DNA of 33,302 bases, taken from Candidatus Treponema equifaecale (lineage in GTDB: Bacteria; Spirochaetota; Spirochaetia; Treponematales; Treponemataceae). The notes beneath the pieces were generated by a model that was given only the letters and a program-made list of their open reading frames with translations, made no database searches and was not told the DNA's origin. The position numbers and the translations under genes were made by a program. Below are positions 31,320 through 33,302 of the stretch, in pieces. How positions within the stretch are numbered: the first letter of the stretch is position 1; each line of letters starts with the position of its first letter. The stretch lies in contig JAGHUJ010000028.1 of NCBI GenBank assembly GCA_018064905.1, positions 1 through 33,302 on the forward strand, given 5' to 3'.

Positions 31320-32012
31320 ATGCGCTACGAGAACACAATTACCGGAAAATTCATAGACAGACCAAATAGATTCATCGCTCATGTGGAAATTGAAAGAAAA
31401 ATAGAAACGGTTCATGTTAAAAATACGGGTCGCTGCAAAGAGCTTCTTCTCCCAGGTTCCACTGTAATTCTGGAGGATTTCAGAAATACCAGAGCCGGTG
31501 AGAATAGAAAAACTAAATTCGATCTGATTGCAGTCTACAAAAAGCGAAATACAGACCAGCTTTTAATAAACATGGATTCTCAGGCACCAAACAAAGCGGC
31601 TTTTGAATGGCTAAAGAAGCAGGACTACACCTTCATAAAACCAGAATATACCTTTGGTCAAAGCAGAATTGATTTTTACATGGAACGAAATGATTCTCAG
31701 GGCAACATAGAAAAATGGCTGCTTGAAATTAAGGGCTGCACTTTGGAAATTGATGATGTGGGCTATTTTCCGGATGCACCAACAGAACGAGGCGTAAAAC
31801 ATTTAAGGGAACTGGCCGCTGCTGCTAAAAACGGCTACAAATGTGCCATTGGTTTTGTGATTCAGATGGAAAATATTTCCAAAGTCCTGCCGAATGTTGA
31901 AACCCATGCTGAATTCGGCAAGGCTCTGGAAGAAGCAATGCAGGCTGGAGTTGAAGTCTGGTACCTGCAATGCAAAGTTAAAGAAGATTCACTGGAAGTT
32001 GTTAAAGCTTAG
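31320..32012 (+). CDS. sfsA: SfsA family protein, copy 2
   Basis: This is a second full-length SfsA (230 residues), by eye about 70% identical to the copy at 11875-12567. The SRID...EIKG residues are Asp118, Glu136 and Lys138. The two differ most around residues 56-80 and 120-132, where there are small insertions and deletions. Its ATG overlaps the stop of the YcgN-like gene. Its TAG stop overlaps the TAA of the convergent dehydrogenase, with no terminator between. Both copies appear intact, so a difference in role or regulation is possible. As for copy 1, biochemical function is not settled. Confidence 0.9.
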   Translation: MRYENTITGKFIDRPNRFIAHVEIERKIETVHVKNTGRCKELLLPGSTVILEDFRNTRAGENRKTKFDLIAVYKKRNTDQLLINMDSQAPNKAAFEWLKKQDYTFIKPEYTFGQSRIDFYMERNDSQGNIEKWLLEIKGCTLEIDDVGYFPDAPTERGVKHLRELAAAAKNGYKCAIGFVIQMENISKVLPNVETHAEFGKALEEAMQAGVEVWYLQCKVKEDSLEVVKA

Positions 32013-33196
32013 TAGGCTCTTCTGTAAATTTCTTCCATATCGTTTCGATCAAGTTTCTTTGTGGCACCCAAAGTTCTAGTTCCGTCAAATGAAGCCTTTC
32101 TTGCAAGTTCCTTTACGATTTCTTCACTCCAGTCAGTTTTAAGTTCACGGATTGAAGTTGGCATGTGAATATCCTTGAAGAACTGTTCCATCGCATCAAT
32201 TCCGGCATTTGCAACATCATCTTTTTCGGCTTCACACATTGGTGCAGGAATTCCCATAACATCAACTGCAAAGCTTACAAAACGATCCAGATCTTCCTTG
32301 TAAACATAGCGGGCCCAGGTTGCACAAAGAGCTGCAAGTCCTGCACCGTGGGTTACATCGAACATTCCGCTAAGTTCATGTTCCATCTGATGAGTTGTCC
32401 AGTCACCGTTTCCGAATGGTCCTGTAAGAGTGTTGTGGCTCAAAGATCCGGCCCACATGATTTCAGCACGGGCTGTGTAGTCATTTGGCTTTTTAACAAG
32501 GATTCTTGAATAATAAAGAACTGTCTTCATAAGTCCAACGGCAATTGAATCCACCATCATTGAATAATCTCTTTCCCGTGCAAAATAACGTTCCATTGTG
32601 TGCATCATAATGTCTGCACAACCTGAGAAAGTCTGCCATTCTGGAAGGCTCATTGTAAGCTCTGGATTCATGATTGCAAAACGAGGACGGTAAAGATCGT
32701 TGTTCAAACCTCGCTTAATGTCTCCGTCTTCATTGGTGATTACAGAAGAACAGCTCATTTCACTTCCAGCAGCCGCAATTGTAAGAACAGCACCGACTGG
32801 AAGACATTTTGTGGATTTTGCTTTTCCAAGATAGAAATCCCAGACAGGTGTGTCGTTTGTTGCACCCATTGAAATTCCTTTTGCAGAATCAATTACAGAA
32901 CCACCGCCCACAGCAAGAATGAAATCAATTCCTTCTTTTTTACAAAGTTCAATTCCCTTTTCCACAAGACTAAGACGAGGATTTGGAACAACTCCACCAA
33001 GTTCAAAATATTCAATTCCCTCAGCCTTAAGTGAAGCACAAACTCTGTCCAGCAAACCTGATTTTTTTGCAGACTGACCGCCAAAATGAACCAGAACCTT
33101 GCTTCCTCCAAATTCCTTCACAAGTTTTCCAGCCTGGCTTTCAGTTTCCTTACCGAACACAACCTTAGTCGGCGCATAATAATAAAAATTCAACAT
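32009..33196 (-). CDS. Iron-containing alcohol dehydrogenase (butanol dehydrogenase-like)
   Basis: This 395-residue protein belongs to the group III iron-dependent dehydrogenases. The NAD(P)-binding GGGS lies at residues 97-100 and the metal ligands are Asp195, His199, His273 and His283. The start MLNFYYYAPTKVVFG is typical of the BdhA/YqhD-like branch, which reduces aldehydes during fermentation, often with NADPH. The exact substrate is unknown. An SD-like GAGG precedes the ATG, and a TATAAT on the minus strand at 33223-33228 gives a leader of about 20 bases. It is convergent with sfsA copy 2 and overlaps its stop. Confidence 0.93.
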   Translation of the reverse strand: MLNFYYYAPTKVVFGKETESQAGKLVKEFGGSKVLVHFGGQSAKKSGLLDRVCASLKAEGIEYFELGGVVPNPRLSLVEKGIELCKKEGIDFILAVGGGSVIDSAKGISMGATNDTPVWDFYLGKAKSTKCLPVGAVLTIAAAGSEMSCSSVITNEDGDIKRGLNNDLYRPRFAIMNPELTMSLPEWQTFSGCADIMMHTMERYFARERDYSMMVDSIAVGLMKTVLYYSRILVKKPNDYTARAEIMWAGSLSHNTLTGPFGNGDWTTHQMEHELSGMFDVTHGAGLAALCATWARYVYKEDLDRFVSFAVDVMGIPAPMCEAEKDDVANAGIDAMEQFFKDIHMPTSIRELKTDWSEEIVKELARKASFDGTRTLGATKKLDRNDMEEIYRRAY

Positions 33197-33302
33197 TGGA
33201 CATTTCCTCTTTCATCTGTAAAATTATATATATAGAAAATGATAATCGAAAAAACGTCTATTTGGAAATTTTATTTTATGAATTTGATTAAAAGTTTTGT
33301 TA

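Noticed and set aside
33278-33302. ATG near the right edge that could start a gene
   Set aside because: Only eight codons are visible. A GGAA lies about 10 bases upstream, but this is too little to call a gene.

Overview
The window is a compact, AT-rich stretch of bacterial chromosome, most likely from a host-associated Treponema or close spirochaete relative. This rests on relaxed-lipobox lipoproteins, Treponema-like repeat modules in a giant lipoprotein, a dnaX-ybaB-recR cluster, three-subunit transhydrogenase genes and stand-alone AAA/DUF4143 ATPases. The genus is inference from protein resemblance. No rRNA, tRNA, CRISPR array, insertion sequence or phage gene was seen, and no gene-free stretch exceeds about 250 bases.

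Layout. 1-230: 5' end of rsmE (minus strand). 384-4241: operon of two paralogous M30-like zinc metallopeptidase lipoproteins and a small exported protein. 4337-5188: lone ABC ATPase (minus). 5287-8238: dnaX-ybaB-recR. 8248-8670: Cys-rich membrane protein (minus). 8744-12567: diguanylate cyclase, purD and a first sfsA. 12635-13211: DUF2442/DUF4160 pair. 13357-17024: a RiPP locus with a divergent XRE regulator, an unknown protein, a precursor with ten cysteines at exact four-residue spacing, a radical SAM/SPASM enzyme, a SPASM-only partner and a small accessory protein. 17164-18732: UxaA-type dehydratase (minus). 18909-19637: Phd/VapC toxin-antitoxin pair. 19880-22953: pntAA-pntAB-pntB. 23095-29881: accessory block of an AAA ATPase, an XRE regulator, a 1324-residue lipoprotein and an AAA/DUF4143 ATPase. 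29971-33196: SDR oxidoreductase, YcgN-like protein, second sfsA and iron alcohol dehydrogenase.

The outstanding system is the RiPP locus. From memory its proteins fit the computationally named 'CXXX repeat peptide' families, whose product chemistry I do not know to be established. A perfect-spacing sigma70 promoter and two copies of a palindrome (WACGA-N4-TCGTW) lie between the XRE gene and the operon, suggesting repression by the XRE protein.

Three other signals stand out. First, eight genes have a -10 box ending six or seven bases before ATG and no Shine-Dalgarno sequence, pointing to frequent leaderless transcription. Second, dnaX has an in-frame A-AAA-AAG heptamer at the end of clamp-loader domain III, with a stop three codons later in the -1 frame, so a short gamma-like product is predicted. 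Third, three accessory promoters carry their own arrays of short repeated operators. Dispersed REP-like palindromes occur near the RiPP, uxaA and pnt loci.
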